64,000 nt of DNA from Luscinia megarhynchos. Taxonomy: Eukaryota; Chordata; Aves; Passeriformes; Turdidae. Shown in pieces: positions 12,252 to 24,400 of this stretch; position 1 is the stretch's first letter; each line of letters begins with the position of its first letter. A model generated the notes under the pieces. The model made no database searches, was not told the DNA's origin, and saw nothing but the letters and a program-made list of their open reading frames with translations. Location: contig CM067572.1 of NCBI GenBank assembly GCA_034336665.1, positions 6,626,286 through 6,690,285 of the forward strand, given 5' to 3'. A program made the translations under genes and the position numbers.

Positions 12252-14695
12252 TTTAAAACATATTTAAAAATTGCACAGTTATAAATACAGGTAAATAAAT
12301 ACAATTTAATATGTGGAAAAGAACCCAAGGAAGGCATGCTTCCATTACAGTACAAAAATACTACATTAAGTGTGGTGCTCTGCAAATAGTCATCTATGAC
12401 CTTAATAAATTTAACACATCCAGTATTTTGAGGAAATAGATTATTTTAAACAGCAGTGCAGGGAAACACCAAATTAAAGCATCAGTAAACTATAGGTCTG
12501 TGTTTAATATTATACACAGCTGATAATGCACTAAGCATACAGAGGCAGAGTTACCTGGAGTAAGAAACTGACCTTTTACCTCGTATGTTCTTACATTCAG
12601 ATTCTGATCTGGGTCAATAAGAGCCTTTGTAAGGGAATGTAAACATTCAGGTGTCGGGCTGGGCTCCCACCTTGCCAAGCCCTGCCCCTGCACTTCCCCA
12701 CGGCCACCAGGAGTCCAGGAGCACTGGAGGGGTGTGCAGCAGCAGGGCTCCTCACCTGGCCCAGGGTGAAAGGATCTGCCAACCCTGTAATCACTTCTTT
12801 CCTCTATGTTGGCTTAAAAATAAAGCCAAAAGAACTGATGCAAGATTGCAAAGGTTTTCAAACAGTTTACAGCATATAGAAGAAGCCACACAGAATGCCT
12901 CTCAAAACTATATAGTTCTGTTTTACTCTAGGTATGTTATACTCTGATATATAAAATATATTTATAAATTTTTTTTTATTTTTGTAAATTTACAATAGCT
13001 TACTGATATTAAAAAGGCTGTTTAAATTAAAGTTTAGCCAATGTTGATGGCATTCTGTAAATGTAGAAGGGGAAAAGAGATCAAAGCACATCAAGTCTTG
13101 ACCATGCAAGCTTGCTCAATGGGCTGTCACATTGCAAGCATTTGTAAAGTTACAGCATATTTTAGGAAAATTTAGATTCCTTCTGTCTCTTTACCTTGCC
13201 TGATGCCTGTTACTTTCTGGGCTGAGGCTCTGAAACTTCCCATGGATTCTCTGACACGCCTGGTTTTCATTTTGCCTACGTTTGTTCAAAGTGTCAGTGA
13301 TGTCTTCATGCATGGCACTCCTGTTCTCTGATTTATCTACCAGTCCAAAAATCAGTAGAACCATAATGAAGGAATCTGATTCTAGCCTAGGTAAGGTTTG
13401 AATAGTAGATAATACTGTATTGCATATCCACCATTTTTTTTTTCACAACGTGCAGTGCATTTGGTCTTACCATTTTTGTGAATACTTGGTATATTATTAA
13501 CATTTATTACATAAATTCACTGTACAGACTGCTAAGCTGACAACACTGGTGACCAGAAATCACGTTTTTTCAACTGTGCAGGTAATTCATGCGAAAATAA
13601 TGAATAATGTCTTGTTTTGCAGATGCATGTTTGGGCAAAAGAGACCTACAACCAATTTATGCTTTGCTCCATTTCTCACTGGCTCCAACAGACAATGATT
13701 TAGGCCTCGGGCTCTGGCTGTGCCAGAAAGGACAGCAGTTGTTATTTCTGCCATGGAGGCCCTTGCTCTGGGATACCTGGCTGTTCTGTGGTTCAGACTA
13801 GAGATGAGAATGTGAAAATCCAAACAACCCAGCTTCACTGAGAAAGCTGTGCAGATTTAGCTTTTTAGTTCTTGAGAGGGTACTAAAACATGTCTGCAAA
13901 AGCTGTTATACAGATGTCTGTTATTAATCAAGCACTTGGAGCAAACATGAAACCCACAACCCAAGGTCAATTCTAAGGATGGGATTTTAAAAGGGCTCTG
14001 CATTTGGTCTAGCCTGTTCCAGATAATATGAACAACTCAAATTTGAGTCTGGCAGATGCAAAGGAGTTGTAAAATGTTCCACAGATGATAGTAACCAATA
14101 GTTTAAGAATGCCCTATGTGTGAGCCTTCTGCATGCATTTCTCTAAACACATGCTCAGGTAGCATTGCTGCATGCTCGGGGTTCGTACTGCATAGTGGTT
14201 ACTGGTTAATGTAGTTGCATGCAATATTGTCATATGAGGTTTTGTGTCATTTGAAACACCCCCTCAATATTTTTACAGGTGCTGTGATTTATCAGATCAT
14301 AAGAAAATGCCAGTAGATACAGACATGTTTATGTGTGTGCCTAAAAGTCAATTCAGTTCTTCAAGCTGACATAAACCAGTCTGTGGCCACAAGGCTCCTG
14401 TGGTCATTCCAGTTTAAAGAGGTCAGCCAGAAATGAGCCTTTTGCCTTCATGGCAAAGCCTCACTCCCTAAACTGGGATTCCAGTGCCTGTTCAGCACAT
14501 GCAGTGGTACCAGAGCCATCCCTATCCTGGTAAAACCTGCGTGTGAACTGGTCATGCAAAGTGCTGAGCACTCTTGTGAGACTCCAGGCTTACAGGGTTC
14601 AGCAGCTTGATGGATCAGGCTTTTAGCTCATAACTATTCCTAAAGCTTTGCAGAGGACTAGGAGAGTCCCAAGCTGGGGCTAGGAAAATGTTGGG

Positions 14696-14710
14696 TTTTT
14701 TTTTTTTTTT
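14696..14710. repeat. Poly(T) tract
   Basis: A run of about 15 Ts on plus, which is an A run in the PEX5L transcript direction. It could prime internally in oligo-dT cDNA and mimic a poly(A) end. Confidence 0.85.
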
Positions 14711-17700
14711 AATTGCATGAAATATAAAAAAAAATTATTCAAAAACTTGGAATCAGTTACCTGGCAGTGATAAATCACCTCTGGAAAAAGAGAGGAGTAA
14801 CAAGAAAGGGAAACAGAGGTGGGACATGGTGATACACCATTGCAGCACTCTGGGCCTCACCTCATAGATGCTCTACAGCATCCTGAAATGTCTGAGTCTC
14901 TCCTGTGCTGAAATCAGTAGTCTGTATGTGAAATTGCTTCCCTAGACCTGAGCAACCTTGTGTTTGTGTTGCCTGCCACCCCAGAGAGGTGTGACCTCAC
15001 CCCTGCAGCGTGAGACAGTGATACTCTCCTGCTCCCAGGTGCTACAAGGAATGCTGCTTCCCATCTTCCTTCCCTGCACACCTGGGCAAGTCAGGGGTGG
15101 CAGGAGGCTTTGGCTTGGTCGAGCTCCCAGGGAGTGCTGAGAACAGGACCCAGATTTGCTGTCTCTCACTCTCAGGCTCAATCTGCTACTGTTCAGCACC
15201 CGCCTTATCTATCCCACCTCATGCTTGGTTAGAAGCACACGTAGATGAATTTTCTGTTCAGGTTGTTAATATGCTGCAGCCTTCTCACATGTTTCCTCTT
15301 GCTGCTTCAGGCAAATATACAAACTTGTCCTGGATATTTAAGGAATGCCAAGAGGAGGTCAGCTCAAAGCTGTATCTAATCCTGTCTGCTGCACTGACAG
15401 TGCTTGGCAGAGGGGGCTAAAGGAGGATGATAAAGCCCAGGATCCTAAGGAAGTGCCCAGAAGTCCTAAGAATTGCTGGGCCTGACCTGTTAGAGTGAGT
15501 GAGCTCAGTCTCCAGCCACTCTCCCACACTGGCCAGACCAGAGCTGTGTGAGATGTGCCACTGTCCCCTGTCACCTGCCCTGCCTCAGCTTTTCCCAATG
15601 CCTCTGTCAGTGGCACAAGGCTGACTGGCCACAGGACATAGACCAGCACATAAATGTAGTTTTGAGCAGTGCATCCCAGGATAAATCAGCTACCTACTTA
15701 GTCTGTTCTTTTTGGAGAGATTTGGACTTGCATAAGGTTTTCCTAATGATTTCTGTGTTACTCATCCACAGGCTGCAGGAGATGTTCAGTGAACTGCCAT
15801 GAGAGTCAAATACCCCTTGTCACTCTGACTCTGAGAAGTACTTTTTTTTTTTGTTAATTTCAAAGATACAAAAATAAAGTCCCTGAACAGCTAATTCCTC
15901 TGGGTAAGCACTGGTTATCCTACACAACAGCACAAAGGATATTCTAGAAGAACTTGTGTGATGGCAGGGCATCAAGCAAAATCTAAGCACATATGCCTTT
16001 GCTTTACAGCCTCTTCTCAAAGCTGCCTCCCTTCTCTCTTATCACTTCCCAGATTCAATTGCACTGCACCTTCTGCTCTGCCTTATCAATAAAGAGCTGT
16101 CATCACACATCGCTGTCAAAGCAAAAGAGCAAACTGTTGTCAGCAGATATGCATACAGCAGCCCACTTAGCTACAGTGACATTCCCAGGCTGTCCCATCC
16201 TTAGAGAAAGCTGCAGGAATCAGTTATGAAACACCTGATAGATAAACAGGAATATATGTGTAACAATGAATTAATAAAGCACTTTAAAAAAATTATGTAG
16301 CTGTTTTGGCATCTCTATTCAGTGGGAGAAAGTGAGGAGTGTAAGCCTTTTATTTTTCTAATGACAATTATTTTTATTTAACAACCTATATATGGTGATT
16401 AGATGCAGTGATTACACTGTCTTACATGGAATTTTCCTTTAAGTGGTGGCTCAAAATAACAGACAGCTGCAAGAAACTTTAGGTTTGTACTGGTGAAACT
16501 GTCCAACTCCCACAGAGCATCTTTCTCTGTGATCTGTGCATTTGGATATCTTTTTTTATCCCTCTGAGCTGGATTTTTCTTCTAATGTTGTTTATAGGAA
16601 ATGTGATATTTGCCCTATTTTAACATATTACAGTAGCTGCTCTGCACATTGAATTCCTGACCACAGATCAACACATCTAATTAAAACTCCTTATCTTCCA
16701 CTATTCAAGAAAAATATTTAAAATATCAGCAACTGAAAATCACCTCCTAAAAATTTCTCTTCCTTCTTTGATTGATGCATTCACCCTGAGCTAAATGTGT
16801 TTGTATCTGAATCAATCCATTCATCAGGGATTGGTTCTGCCCCAACCCTGCTCCCCATTCATCCAGCCAGGGAAAATGAAGACAGTGTGTTTATATACAC
16901 CTTTCTAAGCAGCTACCCATAGTGGTGTTATCTAAGGATCTTCTCTGTTATCATTTTCTCTGGAGGTCGTGGAGACTTTTGCTGCATAACAGCAGGATCA
17001 AGGCTTGGTCTCAATCCTACAAGCATTATATAGACCAGTTTCTTTAGGGAAAGTTTTCCCTTGAGCATGGTCTGCAGGCAGCAACTCCTGCAAATATTTT
17101 TCTTCATTTGCAATGAAGATCGTAGCTCCTTATGTTCTGAAATGACATCATTTGCATACAACATGTGTGTGCATGCACATGCATGTATATGTGTAGTACC
17201 TGATGGATGCATATAATAATCTTTCTAGTTAATGCAGTTTATACTGTATTTGCATTTTAAAACATAATAATATTGAAACCCCTCTCATTACATTTCAGGA
17301 AATTACATTTGGTCCTCTCTGCCAACAAGGCCATCCTGTACATTCCATTGTTGATGACTAAAATAAAAGCACAGCACTATTTTACAAAAAGAAAGATTAA
17401 AGTGCATAAGTACATAGAAAGGTGCAGACCCTGCCACAAGCTCCTTCAGACTGTCCCAGATCAAGGACAGCTGGTTTGAACAGTAACAATTCCAGTGCAA
17501 ATTGCCTCTTCTGCTGGCAAGACTTGGCTTCCCCAAATGTACCTGGCCTCATCCCATAGCCCTCCATGGACTGTGGTCTCTTGACATTGCACAATGAGCC
17601 TGCACAACTGGGCCCAAATTAATCCAGGTACCTTTGGAAGCAAAAAATTGATTGCCAGCTAATAAATATATTAAAAACAAAACACATCCTTTTTACATGC

Positions 17701-18210
17701 ATCTATTTTCAGAGCTGTGTTAAAAATGGACCTTGAGAAGATTTTTCATCAAAGAAACCAAAGGATAAGGAATCCCCACTGTGGGGCAAAGTGGTGTCAG
17801 CATAGTGCAATGAGCTACTAAGCAGGTTCCTTGGATGCACTGCTTGCCATTCTAATGTGCAATAACTTGCAATAACCATTATCTAGGTTTCTTCTTAAGA
17901 TACTTTTCTTTTTACAGCTGTATGTATATAGAGAGATATAGCTTGCATGGGATGAAAATTCTTCAGAAATTGCTATTTCATCTAGTTCAGGGCTTTGTCC
18001 GATTAGCCACAGCTCATTTCAACCCTTTGAGTTTGAATTTATTCACACTATTTTTGTGCTTTTGAACTTTTCCTTTATGAATAATGTCTGAAGGAATTCC
18101 CCTACTGATCTACAGTCATGATCTTTTGGAAAATGTGGTCATTTGGGAATGAGTAATAAAAAAGTTCTCTGTTTCCTATTACACTCCAATCAATTTTTGA
18201 ATCCTTTTTA

Positions 18211-18415
18211 TTACGGCTCTAGATTAAAAGCTCTTAAGAGAATGTCTAGATCACCCACGTTGGCAGCTTGAAATAGTTCTGGCTGGTCCATCATAGACAG
18301 AGCAATCCGAAGTGCTGCCCAAATATTGCCTGATAGAGCAGGGTGGGGAACCTGCTGTTGATTTCTGCTTTTTCTTTGCAAACTGAGAGCAGTGAGGAAA
18401 TTGCTGACAGCCTCT
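18211..18415 (-). CDS. PEX5L: PEX5L terminal coding exon
   Basis: Acceptor TTCCCTACAG leads into [55 protein letters not shown] and [13 protein letters not shown], with a TAA stop at 18213-18211. This is the last TPR helix and the C-terminal helical bundle. A second TAA follows at once, and the stop codon itself overlaps an AATAAA hexamer. Confidence 0.97.
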
Positions 18416-21400
18416 CTGTAGGGAAGAAGAAAAAAAAAGAAACAAGCAACATAATTTGCTTAACAGCTACAGGCAAACTTTCTAAAGTTCCATGCCAGGC
18501 TTAAATAGCTTATTTTACAATTTAGTTCATCAGCCCCTTTGTGTTGTTCTTGCTGGATTTTCATCAAGCAGGAGAGCGTGGCTTGGAGTAACAGAAAACT
18601 CAGTCTACCCAAACATGTGGGGTACTGTCTGTGCCTGACAGCTGGGACTCCTGGAATATCACCTTCATTCCTGAAGGATGGTTTTGATGGCATGAACTAC
18701 TTGAAGCAGTTTAGCTCAAGTTTCCCTTTTAAAGACAGGCTCTTACATTTTCTTTTACAAAAGCTCTTAAGAGAAGGACTATTTTAAGTGCAAGAACAAT
18801 CCCACTGATTATGAGTACTTGCACTTAGAGCTACAAAAATGCTTTTTAGTCCTTTGTAAAAAGTTGTGATCACATTTCACTATAGCTGAGATTATGTAGC
18901 AATATTCTGATTATTTTTTCTTAGATACCTCCAGCTTGAAAATGTATCTTCACCTGGCAGATGTGATGCCTGCCTTTTTGTTCACAGATTTTTCATGCTC
19001 ACCTGTATGCCCCTAGGTTGATGCAGCTTATCCCCAAGTTGTATCTGGACCTGATGAAGCCAGGCTGTATTTCCAAAGCCCGTGTGTAAGCCTCCACAGC
19101 TTCTTCACTGCGATCCCCGTTGGCCAAGGTCGCCCCGAGGCGGTTCCATAACGTGTAGTCCTGGTGAGAAAAGGAGTTTTCTACTGCAGGTGTCAAAAAC
19201 CAGACATAATCTCCCATCTTTGCTTGCAAAGGAAGGGAGACTGCTGAAAATAATAGTATTGTATCTTAATTGACAAGGAATGTGAGGTTCTGATCAAAGG
19301 CAACTTTGTATATCTAATACCATTAATCAGCACATAGGTAGGAATTGGACATGCATAAATCTGCTTCTAAACAGGGCTGTCTTGTAATTAACATTTCTAT
19401 TCTGGGTCTTAAAATTTTAATGGCAGAACTGACATGTCATTAATAATAGCCTGATCCAGACAGGGAAAAAGAATTGGCCTATAAAGCTAAATTTTTAAAA
19501 ATGTGAAAGTATAAAATGTACCTCTGGTCGAACAGTTAAAGCAGCACTAAATGCATCTATTGCCCTGTTGAATTCTCCATTCAGGTGAAAAAGGACTCCA
19601 AGTCCTGTCTGCAGATCAGGATCTATCATATCACCATTCTGGTGAGCAGCCTCCAGGTACAAATCCTTTACTTCTTCAAGTAATGAGCTAGACAAGGGAG
19701 AAAAATAACTTAAAGATCCATCATATAGTTATTTACAAATATTTCAATGTTGATTGCATAGCCTGAAATGAAAATCTTTGTAGTGGATTTATCAGAAGTG
19801 TTATACTCCTCAAATTTGTGACTCAGCTTTTTCATCGTGGCAAAGGTTTACTTCAGGGTGCTGTTGTAAACTCACAAAATTAAAGAAAGAAAATAAAATA
19901 AAACTTCTTGAAATAAAAAGGTTAATCTATGAAATGAGGTTGAAGGACAGCCATGAACCCAAGTGGAATGACATGAAGGTTCATTGAAACTATTCAAATT
20001 AGATGAGTTTCTCAGACAAATAGTTCTTTACTGGCAAAAATAGTAGTATTTTTAAGAGGAATAGGTAAGGGACCCTCCAAAATCCTTGAAGAAAGATGCC
20101 AAAACATGACTTCTATGCCCACTGGAGCTTCTTAAACCTTTGCACTAACAGCACCAGATGTCAGCAGGATGAAGCCAAAGTAGAATAACACACTTAGCAA
20201 TTAAGCAGAACTTGCATATTTTATTTTTGCTCATATGAAATTATCTTGTCAAACAGGACTTGTAAGTGATGAGGGTAAAACATAAGGCCTGTCTTCAAAA
20301 TGACAAGCAGTGAGATAGCTTGAGTGGTTTGGTTCTCTAAATCATGTTTATGCCTTTAATGACTTTATTATGCATCTCACAGTCCAGAGGTACTTGTTTA
20401 TTGTCCTCATGAAATCATGATGAAGGGCTGCCAAATCATGACTTTTATGTTATTTAAGAGAGCTGAAGGTAAACCAAATGGCTTCCAGGGATGGTGTAAA
20501 ATATAAAGCCTTCAGTCCTTAAATCAAATGTTCTCTGTTGGTTTCCTTCTCCTGCTATTAGAGACATGTTCTTCCATCATAGGGAGCAGGCTGGACTTCT
20601 GCAGAACAAGGGGACACATCAGCTCTAGAGATATCATTAGTATTTCCCCATGAGGATTTCCATTGCATTTACCTTTCATCTACTGTCTTAGACATCCTCC
20701 TGGTAAGTGCTGGGGACCCTTTTTTGCTTCTCACTATATACTTGTATTTTGGATTTTGCTTTATCCAGTTTCTCAGGGATTGATAGGCTTCTTGTTGATG
20801 GCCAGTGTTGGTGTAACTCACAGCCAGGGCCATCAGAGCTTTCAAGTTGTTTGGCTGCAGTTCCAAGCACCTAGGCAGAAAATAAAAAATATATTGAGAT
20901 AATTCTGCAGCCAAGCATAATGCTTGAATTGTGTCCAAAATCATCCATGTGAAGAAAATCACAGTCATCACTGTTGCTCTTTTGAAAGCTGAGGATGAGC
21001 AAGCTCCTACATCAGGGAGCCCCTTGGATTTCTATCCAGGTAAGCTAATAAGGCACATATAAATAAGTTTGAGTATCATTAGGTGAAATAACTTCATGGT
21101 TATCAGTGCTGATGTAATTGAATATTGCTTCAAATAGAAACATAAAATCCCATTACAGAAGGATAATAACAATAACAATGCTGATATTTTGGAGCTCACA
21201 TTTTGTGTACAAGAATTCTGTGATCTTCACATCTCCACCAACCTAAAAATGTTGGCAATTTAGCACTCAGCAACTGAAAGGAGCTCACTCTAATTAAGAA
21301 AACCTCTTCATTAAAGGACAGACTACAGAAAATATGCCAAGTGGCTGGAATGTAAAAAAAGGCACTTCATTTGCATCATGCCTAACTCATATTTATTAGG

Positions 21401-24400
21401 CCACGTAACTTCTCTTTTGTGCATGTACTTAAGTTGTACCATGTGAAATATTCCATTTATTTAATAAAAGAGAAATATTAATCATTAGTTATCCCTCTGA
21501 AGTCACTGGGAGTTTCTATATCTGTGTCAATGCTCTACTCTGTTAAATAAATAACATCCCAAGGTAGGAATGACATTAAACATCCCCAGGTCTCCATTAC
21601 CCAGCACCCATCAGACCAGATTTCCCTCTACCTTTGGAGGGCCACGATGGCTGCCTGCTCATTTTCATTTTCTGCCTGTGTTATACCCAGGAACTGCCAG
21701 GCCTGCAAAAATAATAATAATTTATTTTGTTAAATACATCCAACTGCAAACAGAGTTACAACCAATATCACTGTTAAATACAGGGGTGAGGAAAAGCAGC
21801 AGATATGGCTGGCACTAACCACAGATTTCTCTACAGTGTGCACACCAACAGTCCCAATCAATGCACTTCTGAATATCTTTGGGCTTAATAAACATTTGCA
21901 GTCAATGAATGCATGGGTATTCTGTCGCTGTGTAATCACCTGCTGATTTCTTAAATTTGAGTTACTGTGCATTTTAAATTTTGCTACAATTTTATGAAAA
22001 ATAGAGAAGAATAATTATTTGATTGTTTATTATATATGTTAGGGGTTTATAGGGAACTTGAGATTCTCTGCTTTAATTTCATGCAGCAGTAGATTCAAAG
22101 AGCCCTAGATACAGTATAAATATTTTTAACATTTCACACAAAACAGACTTTAAATATAAACTAGTTGAAAACAGCAACATTGAAGAAATTTATATAACTT
22201 TAAAAATTTTTTTCAACAGTCTTGTTAAATCAAAAATATTCATCTTTTTGATAGCAGTGTTTACAAGAGAGTTTGACTTGACTACGAAGGGACTGTTTGA
22301 AATATTTCAAACAACAATATTTCAAAACCAGATTCTCATCCTGTGAAGAACTCATTGATATCTATTTAAAAGCACACACTAATTCCTAACCCTTAGAATC
22401 CAATGTTTCAGTCAGCACGACTGGAAGTTTTGAGCCCAGAAATCATTCCATCACTCCATGCAGAAGGGAGCTCCCTTTTCCTTTGCCAGGAGAAGGCACA
22501 GCAGTGAATACCTCGGCATCGTTGGGCTCCTGGAGAATTGCAGCCTCCAGGTATAAGATTGTCACAGGCAGGTCACCTTCTTTCATTTTCTTCAGCCCTT
22601 CCTCAAAAGCACCAGGCCAGTCTTTGAAGGGATTGTCGGTGTGGAAATAATAACCCTGGAGAAGGGAGATAATGGACCCGCGATGAATGACAACTTGCAG
22701 GGAATGACGAGTCTAAAAAATGCAATGACTCACCATTTTCCTACTGGGTGTAAACAGCCTTTCTTCTGTGGAAATGGCCCGAGCTGCCCCGCAGAATTTC
22801 AATGACAAAAAGTGTGAAAAGTCACTTCACCGGGCATTTGTGTTTCTGCTCTCTTTATTTTTACTCTAGCTCTGAAGTTCTACTGACAGGTGCTTACGCT
22901 GGGCTCTCCATCAAAGATAATGTCAACCACTCACAGTGCCTGAGTAGGAGCAGAACTGAACTTCTGAGCCAGAACATCCAAGGTCATGGTAAAGAACACA
23001 CACCAAGCAGCTGAACTCCCTGCAGTGCTCGTAACACCCTGACTGCTCAGTTAAAATCCTGAAATCTTCAATTAACCTTCCAGATACAGAGCAGTGCAGC
23101 AAGCACCTGAGTTTATGTTAGTATGCCTTTATGTTTTGCCTTTTTCTCTTGTCACTGCAGGGCAAAGGGTGTGTGGTAATATCAGCTACATAACAGAAAT
23201 CAAATTGAAATATGGAGTGGAAGGAAGGAAGAAAAGAGCTGAAATGTCCACAGTTTCTATCCTCAACAGTGTTTGAATGTCAAGGATAGAAATTATGGAG
23301 ATTCAGCCCAGAAATTTTTATTTGTTGCTTTTCCTTAAGTGCCTGTCTTCAAAAGTGCCCATAAATCCAGCAGTTGCTTTGTGATCCTTTCAGCTGAATT
23401 TAGGCTGTGTGCAAATCTAAACATATTCTCACTGTGGCAAGGTTCTTCCAAATCTGCCCCACCCATAGACAATTAAAGAGGATGAGCTATTTGAGATAAA
23501 ATTAGCTTCCATGTTCAAAGAGTTTCCCTGGTTTCCCTGGAAAAGCTGAGGCTCGTCTCAAATTTGCACAGGGGGATGTACAGCAATAAAAATCTTGAGG
23601 TTACCTTCTCAATGGTTGAGATGGTTACTTGCCCTGGTGCTTCCTGGTTCTCTGAAATCCAGTTTCTGCGAGCCATTTCTTCCCATTCTGCTTGCATTTT
23701 ATCCCAAAACTCTGTGTCAGACTAGAAGAAAAGAGAAAAAGAACAACAGAATTTTAAAATAAAGGTTTGGGTTTTTTTTAAACTTTTGAATTTCTTTCTA
23801 CCAGCGTTCTGAGTGTCCGTTTTGCTGAGCAGTATTAGTTCTATTAATAATCACATGGACTGAAATTCTACAGCTCCTGTTTGGAATTCCATATAATTAA
23901 ATTTCATCTCTTTTAGTGGAATGCGTTTTGTCAACAGAAAACTCTTTATCTCAGAGGCAGCGTATGTCTTGTTTGAAGCAGGATTTGCAGCAGCTTACAC
24001 TGCATCTTATTGATGCTAACAGCAAATTGTTACATAAAATTTGAAGACAATGCTGCAAGTCCCTGGACAAAGAAAATAAAGGAAAAAAAAGAAAAATCAA
24101 CTAAGTATATATGCAAAAGAATAACAATAGATAAAACATTCTGAAAGAGAGCAAGCATTGCTTACTTTGGTATATTCAGCATAATTTTCAGCTATGAGAA
24201 AGAGAAATGCCAAAGCTTAGACAGAGGGTGTTTGAATAAGGGATGTAATACAAACTGATGAAATCTCAATACTGCATTGTATACTCTGCTGGTGAGAGGA
24301 ATCTATAAGAGATTATAAAGTCATACAGCAAGATTAATATTCAGCTCAAAGATGAGGGAAAAATGCACATACAAGGGAAAGAGAAATGATGAAAAACAGA

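Larger units (their letters stand above)
12230..18210 (-). other. PEX5L: Non-coding stretch, probable PEX5L 3' UTR
   Basis: No coding exon is recognised downstream of the PEX5L stop. The sequence is AT-rich, with AU-rich patches on the transcribed strand (about 12946-13000 and 16340-16390) and a T-run at 14696-14710. As I recall, mammalian PEX5L mRNAs have 3' UTRs of several kilobases, and the roughly 6 kb here would fit one uninterrupted UTR ending near the AATAAA at 12246-12251. The lower boundary is inferred. No repeat family was recognised inside. Confidence 0.4.
18416..23604 (-). other. PEX5L: PEX5L introns of the TPR region
   Basis: Six short introns of 361-985 nt (18416-19002, 19161-19521, 19688-20672, 20871-21631, 21703-22511, 22656-23604) separate the TPR exons. 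The only notable item is a perfect palindrome at 22294-22313. No repeats or other genes are seen. Confidence 0.85.
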
